From: Eurosta solidaginis
Taxonomy: Eukaryota > Arthropoda > Insecta > Diptera > Tephritidae
Direction of reading: 5' to 3'
DNA: 64,000 bases
Assembly (NCBI RefSeq): GCF_040869045.1
Contig: NW_027137027.1
Location: 124,001-188,000, forward strand
The notes beneath the pieces were generated by a model. That model had not been told where the DNA came from. It did no database searches and saw only the letters and a list, made by a program, of their open reading frames with translations. The position numbers and the translations under genes are program-made. Shown piece after piece: positions 1 to 14,100 of this stretch. Position 1 is the first letter of the stretch, and every line of letters starts with the position of its first letter.

Positions 1-163
1 CTATCTTGCTTGGTTCGATAGATATGGACACTTATCCCTTTTAGTCGGTTAACCCGACCCAGTATGACGTAGAAATTGAACCGTTAACGATAGAACCTTG
101 TATCAGCTTTTGAACTAATATACACATAAAAACCTATCTACTGCAAAAATAAAATCGATTCTG

Positions 164-323
164 TCTTGCTTGGTTCAATAGATATGGACACTTATCCCTA
201 TTAGTCGGTTAACCCCACCTAGTATGACGTAGAAATTGAACCGTTAGCGATAGAACCTTGGATCAGCTTGTGTATTAATATACACATAAAAACCTACCAC
301 CTGCAGAAATAAAATCGATTCTG
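164..323 (+). repeat. Representative short monomer, 160 bp
   Basis: This is one complete unit from TCTTGCT to the base before the next TCTTGCT. It contains the palindromes GGTTAACC and, across the unit junction, ATCGAT. It also contains an 8-bp inverted pair, GGTTCAAT at 172-179 and ATTGAACC at 235-242, separated by 55 bp. Many units also carry CGTTAACG; this one has the variant CGTTAGCG. The length is close to a nucleosomal repeat, a common property of satellites. Phase is arbitrary because the array has no natural start. Confidence 0.95.
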
Positions 324-529
324 TCTTGCTTGGTTCAATAGATTTGTATACTTATCCCTTTTAGTCGGTTAACCCCACCCACAATAGATGTGGACACTTA
401 TCCCTTTTAGTCGGTTAACCCCATCCACTTTGACGTAGAAATTGAACCGCTAAAAATAGAACCTTGTGTCAACTTTTGAATTAATACACACATAAAAACC
501 TATCATCTGCAAAAACAAAATCGATTCTA
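324..529 (+). repeat. Representative long monomer, 206 bp
   Basis: This unit equals the 160-bp monomer plus a second tandem copy of a 46-bp module starting at CAATAGAT and ending at CACCCA. The two module copies are at 336-381 and 382-427. In most long units the first copy ends CCCCACCCA and the second ends CCCATCCA, so the copies have diverged in a consistent way. This implies that one ancestral duplication was then amplified. Confidence 0.95.
336..427 (+). repeat. 46-bp internal tandem duplication within a long monomer
   Basis: Two adjacent 46-bp copies (336-381, 382-427) share CAATAGAT, ACTTATCCCTTTTAGTCGG and TTAACCCCA. The first copy here is the TTTGTATAC subtype and the second the GTGGACAC subtype. 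The same two-copy arrangement recurs in a large share of units in the array. Confidence 0.93.
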
Positions 530-1009
530 TCTTGCTTGGTTCAATGGATATGGACACTTATCCCTTTTAGTTGGTTAACCCGACCCAGTATGACGTAGAA
601 ACTGAACCGTTAGCGATAGAACCTTGGATCAGCTTGCGGATTATTATACACATAAAAACCTACCATCTGCAAAAATAAATTCGATTCTGTTTAGCTTGGT
701 TCAATAGATATGGGCACTTATCCCTTTTAGTCGGTTAACCCCACCCACAATAGATATGGACACTTATCCCTTTTAGTCGGTTAACCCCATCCACTTTTAC
801 GTAGAAATTGAACCGTTAACGATAGAACCTTTTATCAGCTTCTGAATTAATATACACATAAAAACCTATCATCTGCAAAAACAAAATCGATTCTATCTTG
901 CTTGGTTCAATAGATATGGACACTTATCCCTTTTAGTCGGTTAGCCCCACCCATAATAGATATGGACACTTATCCCTTTTAGTCAGTTAACCCCATCCAC
1001 TTTGACGTA

Positions 1010-4000
1010 GAAATTGAACCGTTAACGATAGAACCTTGTATCAGCTTTTGAATTAATATACACATAAAAACCTATCATCTGCAAAAACAAAATCGATTCT
1101 ATCTTGCTTGGTTCAATAGATATGGACACTTATCCCTTTTAGTCGGTTAACCCTACCCACTTTGACGTAGAAATTGAACCGTTAACGATAGAACCATGGA
1201 TCAGCCTGTGGATTAGTATACACATAAAAACCTATCATCTGCAGAAATAAAATCGATTCTATCTTGCTTGGTTCAATAGATATGGACACTTATCCCTTTT
1301 AGTCGGTTAACCCGACCCAGTATGACGTAGAAATTGAACCGTTAGCGATAGAACCGTGGATCAGCTTGTGGATTAATATACACATAAAAACCTACCATCT
1401 GCAAAAATAAATTATATTCTATCTTGCTATGGACACTTATCCCTTCTAGTCGGTTAACCCCACCCACAATAGATATGGACCCTTATCCCTTTTAGTCGGT
1501 TAATCCCATCCACTTTGACGTAGAAATTGAACCGTTAGCGATAGAACCTTGTATCAGCTTTTGAATTAATATACACATAAAAACCTATAATCTGCAAAAA
1601 TAAAATCGATCCTGTCTTGCTTGGTTCAATAGATATGGACACTTATCACTTTTAGTCGGTTAACCCCACCCACAATAGATATGGACACTTATCCCTTTTA
1701 GTCGGTTAATCCCATCCACTTTGACGTAGAAATTGAACCGTTAACGATAGAACCTTAGATCAGCTTGTGGATCAATATACACATAAAAACCTATCATCTG
1801 CAAAAACAAAATCGATTCTATCTTGCTTGGTTCAATAGATATGGACACTTATCTCTTTTAGTCGGTTAACCCCAACCACTATAACGTAGAAATTGAACCG
1901 TTAACGATAGAATCTTGGATCAGCTTGTGGATTAATATACACATAAAAACCTACCATCTGCAAAAATAAAATCGATTCTGTCTTGCTTGGTTCAATAGAT
2001 ATGGACACTTATCCCTTTTAGTCGGTTAACCCCAACCACTATAACGTAGAAATTGAGCCGTTAGCGATAGAACCTTGTATCAGCTTTTGAATTAATATAC
2101 ACATAAAAACCTATCATCTGCAAAAATAAAATCGATCCTGTCTTGCTTGGTTCAATAGATATGGACACTTATCCCTTTAAGTCGGTTAACCCCAACCACA
2201 ATAGATATGGACACTTATCCCTTCTAGTCGGTTAATCCCATCCACTTTGACGTAGAAATTGAACCGTTAGCGATAGAACCTTGTATCAGCTTTTGAATTA
2301 ATATACACATAAAAACCTATCATCTGCAAAAATAAAATCGATCCTGTCTTGCTTGGTTCAATAGATATGGACACGTATCCCTTTTAGTCGGTTAACCCCA
2401 CCCACAATAGATATGGACACTTATCCCTTTTAGTCGGTTAATCCCATCCACTTTGACGTAGAAATTGAACCATTAACGATAGAACCTTGTATCAGCTTTT
2501 GAATTAATATACACATAAAAACCTATCTACTGCAAAAATAAAATCGATTCTGTCTTGCTTGGTTCAATAGATATGGACACTAATCCCTATTAGTCGGTTA
2601 ACCACACCCAGTATGACGTAGAAATTGAACCGTTAACGATAGAACCTAAGATCAGCTTGTGGATCAATACACACATAAAAACCTATCATCTGCAAAAACA
2701 AAATCGATTCTATATTGCTTGGTTCAATAGATATGGACACTTATCTCTTTTAGTCGGTTAACCCCAACCACTATAAAGTAGAAATTGAACCGTTAACGAT
2801 AGAATCTTGGATCAGCTTGTGGATTAATATACACATAAAAACCTACCATCTGCAAAAATAAAATCGATCCTGTCTTGCTTGGTTCAATAGATATGGACAC
2901 TTATCCCTTTTAGTCGGTTAACCCCACCCACAATAGATATGGACACTTATCCCTTTTAGTATGTTAATTCCATCCACTTTGACGTAGAAATTGAACCGTT
3001 AACGATAGAACCTTGTATCAGCTTTTGAATTATTATACCCATAAAAACCTATCTACTGCAAAAATAAAATCGATTCTGTCTTGCTTGGTTCAATAGATAT
3101 GGACACTTATCCCTATTAGTCGGTTAACCCCACCCAGTATGACGTAGAAATTGAACCGTTAGCGATAGAACCTTGGATCAGCTTGTGGATTAATATACAC
3201 ATAAAAACCTACCATCTGCAAAAATAAATTCGATTCTGTTTTGCTTGGTTCAATAGATATGGGCACTTATCCCTTTTAGTCGGTTAACCCCACCCACAAT
3301 AGATATGGACACTTATCCCTTTTAGTCGGTTAATCCCATCCACTTTGACGTAGAAATTGAACCGTTAGCGATAGAACCTTGTATCAGCTTTTGAATTAAT
3401 ATACACATAAAAACCTATCATCTGCAAAAACAAAATCGATTCTATCTTGCTTGGTTCAATAGATATGGACACTTATCCTTTTAGTCGGTTAACCCGGCCC
3501 AGTATGACGTAGAAACTGAACCGTTAGCGATAGAACCTTGGATCAGCTTGTGGATTAATATACACATAAAAACCTACCATCTGCAAAAACAAAATCGATC
3601 CTGTCTTGCTTGGTTCAATAGATATGGACACTTATCCCTTTTAGTCGGTTAACCCCACCCACAATAGATATGGACACTTATCCCTTTTAGTATGTTAATT
3701 CCATCCACTTTGACGTAGAAATTGAACCGTTAACGATAGAACCTTGTATCAGCTTTTGAATTAATATACCCATAAAAACCTATCTACTGCAAAAATAAAA
3801 TCGATTCTGTCTTGCTTGGTTCAATAGATATGGACACTTATCCCTATTAGTCGGTTAACCCCACCCAGTATGACGTAGAAATTGAACCGTTAGCGATAGA
3901 ACCTTGGATCAGCTTGTGGATTAATATACACATAAAAACCTATCATCTGCAAAAATAAAATCGATCCTGTCTTGCTTGGTTCAATAGATATGGACACGTA

Positions 4001-7000
4001 TCCCTTTTAGTCGGTTAACCCCACCCACAATAGATATGGACACTTATCCCTTTTAGTCGGTTAATCCCATCCACTTTGACGTAGAAATTGAACCGTTAGC
4101 GATAGAACCTTGTATCAGCTTTTGAATTAATATACACATAAAAACCTATCATCTGCAAAAACAAAATCGATTCTATCTTGCTTGGTTCAATAGATATGGA
4201 CACTTATCCTTTTAGTCGGTTAACCCGGCCCAGTATGACGTAGAAACTGAACCGTTAGCGATAGAACCTTGGATCAGCTTGCGGATTAATATACACATAA
4301 AAACCTACCATCTGCAAAAATAAATTCGATTATGTTTTGCTTGGTTCAATAGATATGGGCACTTATCCCTTTTAGTCGGTTAACCCCACCCACAATAGAT
4401 ATGGACACTTATCCCTTTTAGTCGGTTAACCCCATCCACTTTGACGTAGAAATTGAACCGTTAACGATAGAACCTTTTATCAGCTTCTGAATTAATATAC
4501 ACATAAAAACCTATCATCTGCAAAAACAAAATCGATTCTATCTTGCTTGGTTCAATAGATATGGACACTTATCCCTTTTAGTCGGTTAGCCCCACCCATA
4601 ATAGATATGGGCACTTATCCCTTTTAGTCGGTTAATCCCATCCACTTTGACGTAGAAATTGAACCGTTAACGATAGAACCTTGTATCAGCTTTTGAATTA
4701 ATATACACATAAAAACCTATCATCTGCAAAAACAAAATCGATTCTATCTTGCTTGGTTCAATAGATATGGACACTTATCCCTTTTAGTCGGTTAACCCGG
4801 CCCAGTATGACGTAGAAACTGAACCGTTAGCGATAGAACCTTGGATCAGCTTGCGGATTAATATACACATAAAAACCTACCATCTGCAAAAATAAATTCG
4901 ATTCTGTTTTGCTTGGTTCAATAGATATGGGCACTTATCCCTTTTAGTCGGTTAACCCCACCCACAATAGATATGGACACTTATCCCTTTTAGTCGGTTA
5001 ACCCCATCCACTTTGACGTAGAAATTGAACCGTTAACGATAGAACCTTGTATCAGCTTTTGAATTAATATACATATAAAAACCTATCATCTGCAAAAATA
5101 AAATTGATTCTGTCTTGCTTGGTTCAATAGATATGGACACTTATCCCTTTTAGTCGGTTAACCCCATCCACTTTGACGTAGAAATTGAACCGTTAACGAT
5201 AGAACCTTGTATCAGCTTTTGAATTAATATACACATAAAAACCTATCATCTGCAAAAACAAAATCGATTCTATCTTGCTTGGTTCAATAGATATGGACAC
5301 TTATCCCTTTTAGTCGGTTAACCCTACCCACTTTGACGTAGAAATTGAACCGTTAACGATAGAACCATGGATCAGCCTGTGGGTTAATATACACATAAAA
5401 ACCTATCATCTGCAAAAATAAAATCGATTCTATCTTGCTTGGTTCAATAGATATGGACACTTATCCCTTTTAGTCGGTTAACCCGACCCAGTATGACGTA
5501 GAAATTGAACCGTTAGCGATAGAACCGTGGATCAGCTTGTGGATTAATATACACATAAAAACCTACCATCTGCAAAAATAAATTATATTCTATCTTGCTA
5601 TGGACACTTATCCCTTCTAGTCGGTTAACCCCACCCACAATAGATATGGACCCTTATCCCTTTTAGTCGGTTAATCCCATCCATTTTGACGTAGAAATTG
5701 AACCGTTAGCGATAGAACCTTGTATCAGCTTTGGATTAATATACACATAAAAACCTATAATCTGCAAAAATAAAATCGATCCTGTCTTGCTTGGTTCAAT
5801 AGATATGGACACTTATCCCTTTTAGTCGGTTAACCCCACCCACAATAGATATGGACACTTTTCCCTTTTAGTCGGTTAATCCCATCCACTTTGACGTAGA
5901 AATTGAACCGTTAACGATAGAACCTTGTATCAGCTTTTGAATTAATATACACATACAAACCTATCTACTGCAAAAATTAAATCGATTCTGTCTTGCTTGG
6001 TTCAATAGATATGGACGCTTATCCCTATTAGTCGGTTAACCCCACCCAGTATGACGTAGAAATTGAACCGTTAACGATAGAACCTTAGATCAGCTTGTGG
6101 ATCAATATACACATAAAAACCTATCATCTGCAAAAACAAAATCGATTCTATCTTGCTTGGTTCAATAGATATGGACACTTATCTCTTTTAGTCGGTTAAC
6201 CCCAACCACTATAACGTAGAAATTGAACCGTTAACGATAGAATCTTGGATCAGCTTGTGGATTAATATACACATAAAAACCTACAATCTGCAAAAATAAA
6301 ATCGATTCTGCCCTGCTTGGTTCAATAGATATGGACACTTATCCCTTTAAGTCGGTTAACCCCAACCACAATAGATATGGACACTTATCCCTTTTAGTCG
6401 GTTAATCCCATCCACTTTGACGTAGAAATTGAACCGTTAGCGATAGAACTTTGTATCAGCTTTTGAATTAATATACGCATAAAAACCTATCATCTGCAAA
6501 AATAAAATCGATCCTGTCTTGCTTGGTTCAATAGATATGGACACGTATCCCTTTTAGTCGGTTAACCCCACCCACAATAGATATGGACACTTATCCCTTT
6601 TAGTCGGTTAATCCCATCCACTTTGACGTAGAAATTGAACCGTTAACGATAGAACCTTGTATCAGCTTTTGAATTAATATACACATAAAAACCTATCTAC
6701 TGCAAAAATAAAATCGATTCTGTCTTGCTTGGTTCAATAGATATGGACACTAATCCCTATTAGTCGGTTAACCCCACCCAGTATGACGTAGAAATTGAAG
6801 CGTTAACGATAGAACCTAAGATCAGCTTATGGATCAATATACACATAAAGACCTATCATCTGCAAAAACAAAATCGATTCTATATTGCTTGGTTCAATAG
6901 ATATGGACACTTATCTCTTTTAGTCGGTTAACCCCAACCACTATAAAGTAGAAATTGAACCGTTAACGATAGAATCTTGGATCAGCTTGTGAATTAATAT

Positions 7001-7740
7001 ACAAATAAAAACCTACCATCTGCAAAAATAAAATCGATCCTGTCTTGCTTGGTTCAATAGATATGGACACTTATCCCTTTTAATCGGATAACCCCACCCA
7101 GTATGACGTAGAAATTGAACCGTTAACGATAGAACCTAAGATCAGCTTGTGGATCAATATACACATAAAAACCTATCATCTGCAAAAACAAAATCGATTC
7201 TATATTGCTTGGTTCAATAGATATGGACACTTATCTCTTTTAGTCGGTTAACCCCAACCACTATAAAGTAGAAATTGAACCGTTAACGATAGAATCTTGG
7301 ATCAGCTTGTGGATTAATATACACATAAAAACCTACCATCTGCAAAAATAAAATCGATCCTGTCTTGCTTGGTTCAATAGATATGGACACTTATCCCTTT
7401 TAGTCGGATATCCCCACCCAGTATGACGTAGAAATTGAACCGTTAACGATAGAACCTAAGATCAGCTTGTGGATCAATATACACATAAAAACCTATCATC
7501 TGCAAAAACAAAATCGATTCTATATTGCTTGGTTCAATAGATATGGACACTTATCTCTTTTAGTCGGTTAACCCCAACCACTATAAAGTAGAAATTGAAC
7601 AGTTAACGATAGAATCTTGGATCAGCTTGTGGATTAATATACACATAAAAACCTACCATCTGCAAAAATAAAATCGATCCTGTCTTGCTTGGTTCAATAG
7701 ATATGGACACTTATCCCTTTTAGTCGGTTAACCCCACCCA
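1010..7740 (+). repeat. Higher-order repeat domain 1, period about 4.17 kb
   Basis: Rare variants recur at a constant offset: the deleted unit ATTATATTCTATCTTGCTATGG at 1411 and 5582 (4171 bp), GAACCATGGATCAGCC at 1191 and 5362 (4171), ACACGTATCC at 2371 and 6541 (4170), and CTATAAAGTA at 2771 and 6941 (4170). The copies differ by gain and loss of whole 160-bp units near 2.0 and 6.0 kb. The first copy also contains a 731-bp duplication (TAGTATGTTAATTCC at 2957 and 3688; TTATCCTTTTAGTCGG at about 3473 and 4204). Domain edges are approximate. Confidence 0.85.
6781..7740 (+). repeat. Three tandem copies of a 320-bp satellite dimer
   Basis: A two-monomer cassette begins with GTATGACGTAG at 6781, 7101 and 7421 and carries CTATAAAGTA at 6941, 7261 and 7581, always 320 bp apart. 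The marker GAACCTAAGATCAGC occurs in each. The equivalent place in the previous higher-order copy (2611-2930) has a single copy, so this is a local triplication that arose after the larger duplication. Confidence 0.93.
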
Positions 7741-8149
7741 CAATAGATATGGACACTTATCCCTTTTAGTAGGTTAATTCCATCCACTTTGACGTAGAAA
7801 TTGAACCGTTAACGATAGAACCTTGTATCAGCTTTTGAATTAATATACCCATAAAAACCTATCTACTGCAAAAATAAAATCGATTCTGTCTTGCTTGGTT
7901 CAATAGATATGGACACTTATCCCTATTAGTCGGTTAACCCTACCCAGTATGACGTAGAAATTGAACCGTTAGCGATAGAACCTTGGATCAGCTTGTGGAT
8001 TAATATACACATAAAAACCTATCATCTGCAAAAACAAAATCGATTCTATCTTGCTTGGTTCAATAGATATGGACACTTATCCCTTTTAGTCGGTTAACCC
8101 GGCCCAGTATGACGTAGAAATTGAACCGTTAGCGATAGAACCTTGTATC

Positions 8150-11100
8150 AGCATTTCAATTAATATACACATAAAAACCTATAATCTGCAAAAATAAAAT
8201 CGATTCTGTCTTGTTTGGTTCAATAGGTGTGGACACTTATCCCTTTTATTCGGATAACCCCACCCAGTATGACGTAGAAATTGAACCGTTAACGATAGAA
8301 CCTTGGATCAGCTTGTGGATTAATATGCACAAAAAAACCTACCATCTGCAAAAATAAAATCGATTCTGTCTTGCTTGGTTCAATAGATATGGACACTTAT
8401 CCCTTTTAGTCGGATAACCCCACCCAGTATGACGTAGAAATTGAACCGTTAGCGATAGAACCTTGGATCAGCTTGTGTATTAATAAACACATAAAAACCT
8501 ACCACCTGCAGAAATAAAATCGATTCTGTCTTGCTTGGTTCAATAGATTTGTATACTTATCCCCTTTAGTCGGTTAACCCCATCCACTTTGACGTAGAAA
8601 TTGAACCGTTAACAATAGAACCTTGCGTCAGCTTTTGAATTAATACACACATAAAAACCTATCATCTGCAAAAACAAAATCGATTCTATCGTGCTTGGTT
8701 CAATAGATATGGACACTTATCCCTTTTAGTTGGTTAACCCGACCCAGTATGACGTAGAAATTGAACCGTTAGCGATAGAACCTTGGCTCAGCTTGTGGAT
8801 TAATATACACATAAAAACCTACCATCTGCAAAAATAAATTCGATTCTGTTTTGCTTGGTTCAATAGATATGGGCACTTATCCCTTTTAGTCGGTTAACCC
8901 CACCCACAATAGATATGGACACTTATCCCTTTTAGTCGGTTAACCCCATCCACTTTGACGTAGAAATTGAACCGTTAACGATAGAACCTTTTATCAGCTT
9001 CTGAATTAATATACACATAAAAACCTATCATCTGCAAAAAAAAATCGATTCTATCTTGCTTGGTTCAACAGATATGGACACTTATCCCTTTTAGTCGGTT
9101 AGCCCCACCCATAATAGATATGGGCACCTATCCCTTAGTCGGTTAATCCCATCCACTTTAAAGTAGAAATTGAACCGTTAACGATAGAACCTTGTATAAG
9201 CTTTTGAATTAATATACACATAAAAATCTATCATCCGCAAAAAAAAAATTGATTCTGTCTTGCTTGGTTCAATAGATATGGACACTTATCCCTTTTAGTC
9301 GGTTAACCCCATCCACTTTGACGTAGAAATTGAACCGTTAACGATAGAACCTTGTATCAGCTTTTGAATTAATATACACATAAAAACCTATCATCTGCAA
9401 AAACAAAATCGATTCTATCTTGCTTGGTTCAATAGATATGGACACTTATCCCTTTTAGTCGGTTAATCCCATCCACTTTGACGTAGAAATTGAACCGTTA
9501 GCGATAGAACCTTGTATCAGCTTTTGAATTAATAAACACATAAAAACCTACCATCTGCAAAAATAAAATCGATCCTGTCTTGCTTGGTTCAATAGATATG
9601 GACACTTATCCCTTTAAGTCGGTTAACCCCAACCACAATAGATATGGACACTTATCCCTTTTAGTCGGTTAATCCCATCCACTTTGACGTAGAAATTTAA
9701 CCGTTAGCGATAGAACCTTGTATCAGCTTTTGAATTAATATACACATAAAAACCTATAATCTGCAAAAATAAAATCGATCCTGTCTTGCTTGGTTCAATA
9801 AATATGGACACTTATCCCTATTAGTCGGTTAGCCCCACCCAGTATGACGTAGAAATTGAACCGTTAACGATAGAACCTTAGATCAGCTTGTGGATCAATA
9901 TACACAAAAAAGCCTATCATCTGCAAAAACAAAATCGTTTCTATCTTGCTCGGTTCAATAGATATGAACACTTATCTCTTTTAGTCGGTTAACCCCACCC
10001 ACAATAGATATGGACACTTATCCCTTTTAGTCGGCTAATCCCATCCACTTTGACGTAGAAATTGAACCGTTAACGATAGAACCTTGTATCAGCTTTTGAA
10101 TTAATATACACATAAAAACCTATCTACTGCAAAAATAAAATCGATTCTGTCTTGCTTGGTTCAATAGATATGGACACTTATCCCTATTAGTCGGTTAACC
10201 CCACCCAGTATGACGTAGAAATTGAACCGTTAACGATAGAACCTTAGATCAGCTTGTGGATCAATATACACATAAAAACCTATCACCTGCAAAAACAAAA
10301 TCGATTCTATCTTGCTTGGTTCAATAGATATGAACACTTATCTCTTTTAGTCGGTTAACCCCAACCACTATGACGTAGAAATTGAACCGTTAACGATAGA
10401 ATCTTGCATCAGCTTGTGGATTAATATACACATAACAACCTACCATCTGCAAAAATAAAATCGATTCTGTCTTGGTTGGTTCAATAGATATGGAGACTTA
10501 TCCCTTTTAGTCGGTTAACCCCAACCACTATAACGTAGAAATTGAGCCGTTAGCGATAGAACTTTGTGTCGGCTTTTGAATTAATATACACATAAAAACC
10601 AATCATCTGCAAAAATAAAATCGATCCTGTCTTGCTTGGTTCAATAGATATGGACACTTATCCCTTTTAGTCGGTTAACCCTAACCACAATAGATATGGA
10701 CACTTATCCCTTTTAGTCGGTTAATCCCATCCACTTTGACGTAGAAATTGAACCGTTAGCGATAGAACCTTGTATCAGCTTTTGAATTAATATACACATA
10801 AAAACCTATCATCTGCAAAAATAAAATCGATCCTGTCTTGCTTGGTTCAATAGATATGGACACGTATCCCTTTTAGTCGGTTAACCCCACCCACAATAGA
10901 TATGGACACTTATCCCTTTTAGTCGGTTAATCCCATCCACTTTGACGTTAACATTGAACCGTTAACGATAGAACCTTGTATCAGCTTTTGAATTAATATA
11001 CACATAAAAACCTATCTACTGCAAAAATAAAATCGATTCTGTCTTGCTTGGTTCAATAGATATGGACACTAATCCCTATTAGTCGGTTAACCCCACCCAG

Positions 11101-14100
11101 TATGACGTAGAAATTGAACCGTTAACGATAGAACCTTAGATCAGCTTGTGGATAAATATACACATAAAAACCTATCATCTGCAAAAACAAAATCGATTCT
11201 ATCTTGCTTGGTTCAATAGATATGGACACTTATCTCTTTTAGTCGGTTAACCCCAACCACTATAAAGTAGAAATTGAACCGTTAACGATAGAATCTTGGA
11301 TCAGCTTGTGGATTAATATACACATAAAAACCTATCATCTGCAAAAACAAAATCGATTCTATCTTGCTTGGTTCAATAGATATGGACACTTATCCCTTTT
11401 AGTCGGTTAACCCGACCCAGTATGACGTAGAAATTGAACCGTTAGCGATAGAACCTTGTATCAGCATTTCAATTAATATACACATAAAAACCTATAATCT
11501 GCAAAAATAAAATCGATTCTGTCTTGTTTGGTTCAATAGATGTGGACACTTATCCATTTTATTCGGATAACCCCACCCAGTATGACGTAGAAATTGAACC
11601 GTTAACGATAGAACCTTGGATCAGCTTGTGGATTAATATGCGCAAAAAAACCTACCATCTGCAAAAATAAAATCGATTCTGTCTTGCTTGGTTCAATAGA
11701 TGTGGACACTTATCCCTTTTATTCGGATAACCCCACCCAGTATGACGTAGAAATTGAACCGTTAGCCATAGAACCTTGGATCAGCTTGTGTATTAATATA
11801 CACATACAAACCTACCACATGCAGAAATAAAATCGATTCCGTCTTGCTTGGTTCAATAGATTTGTATACTTATCCCTTTTAGTCGGTTAACCCCATCCAC
11901 TTTGACGTAGAAATTTAACCGTTAACAATAGAACCTTGTGTCAGCTTTTGAATTAATACACACATAAAAACCTATCATCTGCAAAAACAAAATCGATTCT
12001 ATCGTGCTTGGTTCAATAGATATGGACACTTATCCCTCTTAGTTGGTTAACCCGACCCAGTATGACGTAGAAATTGAACCGTTAGCGATAGAACCTTGGC
12101 TCAGCTTGTGGATTAATATACACATAAAAGCCTACCATCTGCAAAAATAAATTCGATTCTGTTTTGCTTGGTTCAATAGATATGGGCACTTATCCCTTTT
12201 AGTCGGTTAACCCCACCCACAATAGATATGGACACTTATAACTTTTAGTCGGTTAACCCCATCCACTTCGACGTAGAAATTGAACCGTTAACGATAGAAC
12301 CTTTTATCAGCTTCTGAATTAATATACACATAAAAACCTATCATCTGCAAAAACAAAATCGATTCTATCTTGCTTGGTTCAACAGATATGGAAACTTATC
12401 CCTTTTAGTCGGTTAGCCCCACCCATAATAGATATGGGCACCTATCCCTTAGTCGGTTAATCCCATCCACTTTAAAGTAGAAATTGAACCGTTAACGATA
12501 GAACCTTGTATAAGCTTTTGAATTAATTACACATAAAAACCTATCATCCGCAAAAATAAAATTGATTCTGTCTTGCTTGGTTCAATAGATATGGACACTT
12601 ATCCCTTTTAGTCGGTTAACCCCATCCACTTCGACGTAGAAATTGAACCGTTAACGATAGAACCTTTTATCAGCTTCTGAATTAATATACACATAAAAAC
12701 CTATCATCTGCAAAAACAAAATCGATTCTATCTTGCTTGGTTCAACAGATATGGAAACTTATCCCTTTTAGTCGGTTAGCCCCACCCATAATAGATATGG
12801 GCACCTATCCCTTAGTCGGTTAATCCCATCCACTTTAAAGTAGAAATTGAACCGTTAACGATAGAACCTTGTATCAGCTTTTGAATTAATATACACATAA
12901 AAACCTATCATCTGCAAAAACAAAATCGATTCTATCTTGCTTGGTTCAATAGATATGGACACTTATCCCTTTTAGTCGGTTAACCCCAACCACAATAGAT
13001 ATGGACACTTATCCCTTTTAGTCGGTTAATCCCATCCACTTTGACGTAGAAATTTAACCGTTAGCGATAGAACCTTGTATCAGCTTTTGAATTAATATAC
13101 ACATAAAAACCTACCATCTGCAAAAATAAAATCGATCCTGTCTTGCTTGGTTCAATAGATATGGACACTTATCCCTTTAAGTCGGTTAACCCCAACCACA
13201 ATAGATATGGACACTTATCCCTTTTAGTCGGTTAATCCCATCCACTTTGACGTAGAAATTTAACCGTTAGCGATAGAACCTTGTATCAGCTTTTGAATTA
13301 ATATACACATAAAAACCTATAATCTGCAAAAATAAAATCGATCCTGTCTTGCTTGGTTCAATAGATATGGACACTTATCCCTATTAGTCGGTTAACCCCA
13401 CCCAGTATGACGTAGAAATTGAACCGTTAACGATAGAACCTTAGATCAGCTTGTGGATCAATATACACAAAAAAGCCTATCATCTGCAAACAAAATCGTT
13501 TCTATCTTGCTCGGTTCAATAGATATGAACACTTATCTCTTTTAGTCGGTTAACCCCACCCACAATAGATATGGACACTTATCCCTTTTAGTCGGCTAAT
13601 CCCATCCACTTTGACGTAGAAATTGAATCGTAACGATAGAACCTTGTATCAGCTTTTGAATTAATATACACATAAAAACCTATCTACTGCAAAAATAAAA
13701 TCGATTCTGTCTTGCTTGGTTCAATAGATATGGACACTTATCCCTATTAGTCGGTTAACCCCACCCAGTATGACGTAGAAATTGAACCGTTAACGCTAGA
13801 ACCTTAGATCAGCTTGTGGATCAATATACACATAAAAACCTATCATCTGCAAAAACAAAATCGATTCTATCTTGCTTGGTTCAATAGATATGAACACTTA
13901 TCTCTTTTAGTCGGTTAACCCCAACCACTATGACGTAGAAATTGAACCGTTAACGATAGAATCTTGGATCAGCTTGTGGATTAATATACACATAACAACC
14001 TACCATCTGCAAAAATAAAATCGATTCTGTCTTGCTTGGTTCAATAGATATGGAGACTTATCCCTTTTAGTCGGTTAACCCCAACCACTATAACGTAGAA

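Noticed and set aside
164..323. GGTTCAAT/GGTTCGAT as an RNA polymerase III B box, with TAGTCGGTT as an A box
   Set aside because: The order is reversed for a tRNA-type promoter, the CC at the end of the B box is absent and no cloverleaf can be drawn, so no tRNA-derived gene is supported.
164..323. Telomere-like strings (TTAACCCC, AACCCCACCC)
   Set aside because: They occur once or twice per 160-206 bp unit and do not form a short telomeric tandem.
8220..8260. CENP-B-box-like TTCGGATAACCCC
   Set aside because: It has TTCG but not the CGGG required at the end of the box, and the form is confined to a minority of units.
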